A DNA stretch of 64,000 bases from Laspinema palackyanum D2a (lineage in GTDB: Bacteria > Cyanobacteriota > Cyanobacteriia > Cyanobacteriales > Laspinemataceae): NCBI GenBank assembly GCA_025370845.1, contig JAMXFF010000002.1, forward strand, positions 150,342 to 214,341. The letters run 5' to 3'. Shown in pieces: positions 61,931 through 64,000 of the stretch (its first letter is position 1; each line of letters begins with the position of its first letter). Position numbers and translations under genes: made by a program. Under the pieces are notes generated by a model, which saw only the letters and a program-made list of their open reading frames with translations, was not told the DNA's origin and ran no database searches.

Positions 61931-62410
61931 ATGCAAACCCGAGAACAATTCCTGCGGCTCTCTCCTCGTAATCCGTGGATTGGTTGGGGATTAGGAGTCT
62001 TTTACTTGATTTGTGCCTGTCTATCACTGCTCTTGATTCCGGTTGGGACAGCGATGATTTGGATTGCGATGACCAGTCCGTTATTGATTATTGCCGATGA
62101 ATTATGTGCCGCTATAGAAATTAGTCATAGTCACATCGTGCGGCGCAGTCCTCTCAGTCCGAGGCTTATTATCCCTTGGGTTAATGTAAAACGAGCTATT
62201 TTAGTGTCTAATCGAAAAAACAATCGATTAGTGTATATTCAAGCGCGAGAACCGTTACAATATTCGATTTCTTTTAACAGTAAGCAAAAGAAATTTAGAG
62301 ATGGATTGCGTCTAATTTTTGAAATTGCCGAAGCGAATCGGATGGATATTGAAATTAAAGGATTGTCCCGGCGTCGAGATTGGAAACAATGGGCTTACTT
62401 AAAAAATTGA
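61931..62410 (+). CDS. small membrane protein with PH-like domain, 159 aa
   Basis: Two hydrophobic segments lie near residues 22-60 (GLGVFYLICACLSLLLIPVG, MIWIAMTSPLLIIADEL). A basic beta-rich domain follows (HSHIVRRSPLSPRLIIPWVN, NNRLVYIQAREPLQYSISFN), recalling the bacterial PH-like fold of YdbT/DUF304 proteins. The C-terminus is helical. Function is unknown. The gene follows the PfkB gene by 78 bp. Confidence 0.5.
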   Translation: MQTREQFLRLSPRNPWIGWGLGVFYLICACLSLLLIPVGTAMIWIAMTSPLLIIADELCAAIEISHSHIVRRSPLSPRLIIPWVNVKRAILVSNRKNNRLVYIQAREPLQYSISFNSKQKKFRDGLRLIFEIAEANRMDIEIKGLSRRRDWKQWAYLKN

Positions 62411-62852
62411 GGGATTAGCATTCAGCCGGCCTAACTTTGTAGATAATCCCGCTTGTCAAGCCTACTTTAGAAAAATTAGACTCGCACAGGAGTTACCTAT
62501 CACTTGGATAGAGAGTTAGGGCAATTTATCTCGGTCCCACTACCTCTGGGGAAGTGCGGTTCGACTCTAATTGTTCTGGTTTTCCCTATAGAGCTGTTCA
62601 ACAGATTCTTCCAGGAACTTCAAGGAACAAGGTAGTCCATTAATATAGAGAATCGGTGAAATTACTGATAAATTGTTAGAAATCCGATGGAATGTTAGCA
62701 AGTCTTGAATCAAGAAAACAGGGGTTAAGTTAAGATAGAGAGGTCAGATTAAATGTAACACCTAAGATAAGCTGACCTTCTCAAAAGTATAAAAAACCCG
62801 GATAAATCACCCAGAGAGGGTTTTAAAATTAGGCCAATCACTCAAGAGGAAA
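62411..62852. other. 442-bp gene-free region
   Basis: No gene is visible. AAAACCC (62793-62799) and GGGTTTT (62818-62824) can pair just before the next gene and may form a leader hairpin. The stretch around 62625-62760 is AT-rich and likely contains the promoter of the phosphatase gene. Confidence 0.4.
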
Positions 62853-63746
62853 ATGAGCAAAAGCAAACAGTTAGGAACACCGATGACGGACAATCGCTTA
62901 GAGAAATTGGAAGAGATAGGAGCGATCGCCCGGATGATTGGTTGGGGGAGTGCGGATATTCTGACCTATTATCATACCGATGCTGCTGGGAAACTGAAGG
63001 TGAGGGAAAAAACAGAAGGGCCCGTCACCAATGCCGATGTAGCGGCGAACGAGTATATCTTGCAAAAATTACGGATTGCCTTTGGCAGTCTGGAGTTTGG
63101 CTATCTGAGTGAGGAAAGTTATCAATCCCATACCAATGGCGATCGCCGGGATCACCAGTGGGTTTGGATTATTGACCCCATCGATGGCACTCGCGCTTAC
63201 ATTCAGCAAAACCCTAACTATGCGGTACATATTGCCTTAGTCTATCAGGGGCAACCCGTCGTGGCAGTGGTGGCAGTCCCTTCCGCCCAGAAATTATATT
63301 ATGCCCAACGTGGTGGTGGGGCCTTTGTGGAAACTCGTTCTGGCGATCGCACCCCAGTCCGAGTCTCCTCGCGCGATCGCCTCAAAGACTTATGCCTGCT
63401 AACCCGACGGACCCGCAAAGGGGAGAAATTAGACGAACTCTTGCAACGCTTACCCTGCCAAACCCAACAATATATGGGGAGTATCGGGTGCAAAATTGCC
63501 GCCATTGTGGAACAGCAGGTGGATGGGTTTATTTCCCTCTCCGGCAGAGGTGCGCCCAAAGATTGGGACTTTGCGGCCCCAGAGTTAATTTTGACCGAAG
63601 CCGGGGGCCAGTTAACCTTTGTCGATGGGACGCCGTTGCGCTACAACCAAAAAGATATCAATCAGTGGGGGTGCGCGATCGCCAGCAATGCTCATTGCCA
63701 CGAAGCATTATGTCATGAAGTCGAGAAGATTTTGGACACCCTCTAA
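62853..63746 (+). CDS. cysQ: inositol-monophosphatase-family phosphatase, CysQ-like
   Basis: 297 residues after AGAGG. The metal-binding motifs are in FGYLSEES, WIIDPIDGTRAYIQ, and KDWDFAAPELILTEAGGQLT. These are typical of FIG/inositol-phosphatase-like enzymes. Cyanobacterial members include 3'-phosphoadenosine-5'-phosphate phosphatase (CysQ) and inositol or histidinol phosphatases, so the exact substrate is uncertain. An in-frame ATG lies 10 codons downstream. Confidence 0.75.
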   Translation: MSKSKQLGTPMTDNRLEKLEEIGAIARMIGWGSADILTYYHTDAAGKLKVREKTEGPVTNADVAANEYILQKLRIAFGSLEFGYLSEESYQSHTNGDRRDHQWVWIIDPIDGTRAYIQQNPNYAVHIALVYQGQPVVAVVAVPSAQKLYYAQRGGGAFVETRSGDRTPVRVSSRDRLKDLCLLTRRTRKGEKLDELLQRLPCQTQQYMGSIGCKIAAIVEQQVDGFISLSGRGAPKDWDFAAPELILTEAGGQLTFVDGTPLRYNQKDINQWGCAIASNAHCHEALCHEVEKILDTL

Positions 63747-63824
63747 ACCCCTGGGTGCCGAGGGTGAGCTCACCGACTGCTGCCGAAGTAGAATCCGGTG
63801 ATTTGGCAAAGCTAACCGATTGAG

Positions 63825-64000
63825 TTATTCCGGTAAACGTTCGGCCATAATTGCATAAAAGGGGTCACCACCGCCCATCCCCATAAACTGCAAGATAGAA
63901 GGTAGATCGGACTTGCGAGCGATCGCTTCCGGATTAGAAAACCCTTCCACTGCCTTAAAATAACTTTTCACCAGGGCAACGCGAGACCCTTCATTCCCCT
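63825..64000 (-). CDS. C-terminal part of an unknown protein, truncated by window edge
   Basis: The minus-strand frame enters from the right and ends at TAA 63825-63827. The visible end includes GSRVALVKSYFKAVEGFSNP, LPSILQFMGMGGGDPFYAIM and AERLPE. No family recognised from this fragment. It converges with the CysQ-like gene. Confidence 0.6.
   Translation of the reverse strand, partial: GNEGSRVALVKSYFKAVEGFSNPEAIARKSDLPSILQFMGMGGGDPFYAIMAERLPE

Overview
The window comes from a filamentous cyanobacterium, most likely of the Oscillatoria/Phormidium/Laspinema type. The support is frequent HIP1 octamers (GCGATCGC), a conserved rimO-crhR gene pair, and several cyanobacteria-restricted hypothetical families. 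It holds two mobile elements in tandem (bases 1 to about 44850) followed by ordinary chromosome (about 44900 to 64000).

Element 1 (1 to about 22840, left end outside the window) is AT-rich and looks like an integrated plasmid or phage-plasmid. A long leftward operon of small acidic unknown proteins includes a Ycf35-like protein, a Ycf46-like AAA ATPase and a KfrA-like coiled-coil DNA-binding protein. The KfrA gene and a neighbouring XRE gene share operator-like CTTACCA/TGGTAAG repeats, and iteron-like repeats lie between them. A rightward operon encodes DNA-binding proteins and a zinc-finger/Toprim/SF3 primase-helicase. A nucleotide module follows: a MazG-like protein, ThyX and dUTPase. Then comes a tyrosine integrase. 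Two IscB elements with upstream omega-RNA regions have inserted. The second lies in thyX, which also carries an HNH intein; the gene has lost its central active-site segment and is a pseudogene.

Element 2 (22844-44853, about 22 kb, complete) is bounded by a 44-bp direct repeat of the 3' half of tRNA-Phe, whose intact copy is at 44811-44883. It carries two divergent blocks of virion-like genes (a tail-fibre-like protein, proteins sharing a putative beta domain, two large proteins and membrane proteins). A PrimPol-type primase, a candidate HTH regulator and an XRE repressor with three operators follow, one operator inside the spacer of a strong promoter. A SAP-domain protein and small genes come next. 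The tyrosine integrase is split into two frames overlapping at a canonical -1 slippery heptamer directly before a stop codon. I recognise no terminase, portal or capsid gene. This is the best candidate for an undescribed system: a provirus or satellite family.

The chromosome carries a secreted protein, a GT39-like glycosyltransferase with TPRs, crhR and rimO, a CNNM/HlyC-type protein, tRNA-Tyr, tRNA-Thr and tRNA-Arg, several conserved cyanobacterial unknowns, rsmI, a PfkB kinase and a CysQ-like phosphatase. The gene-free stretches hold terminator-like hairpins and one long inverted repeat.
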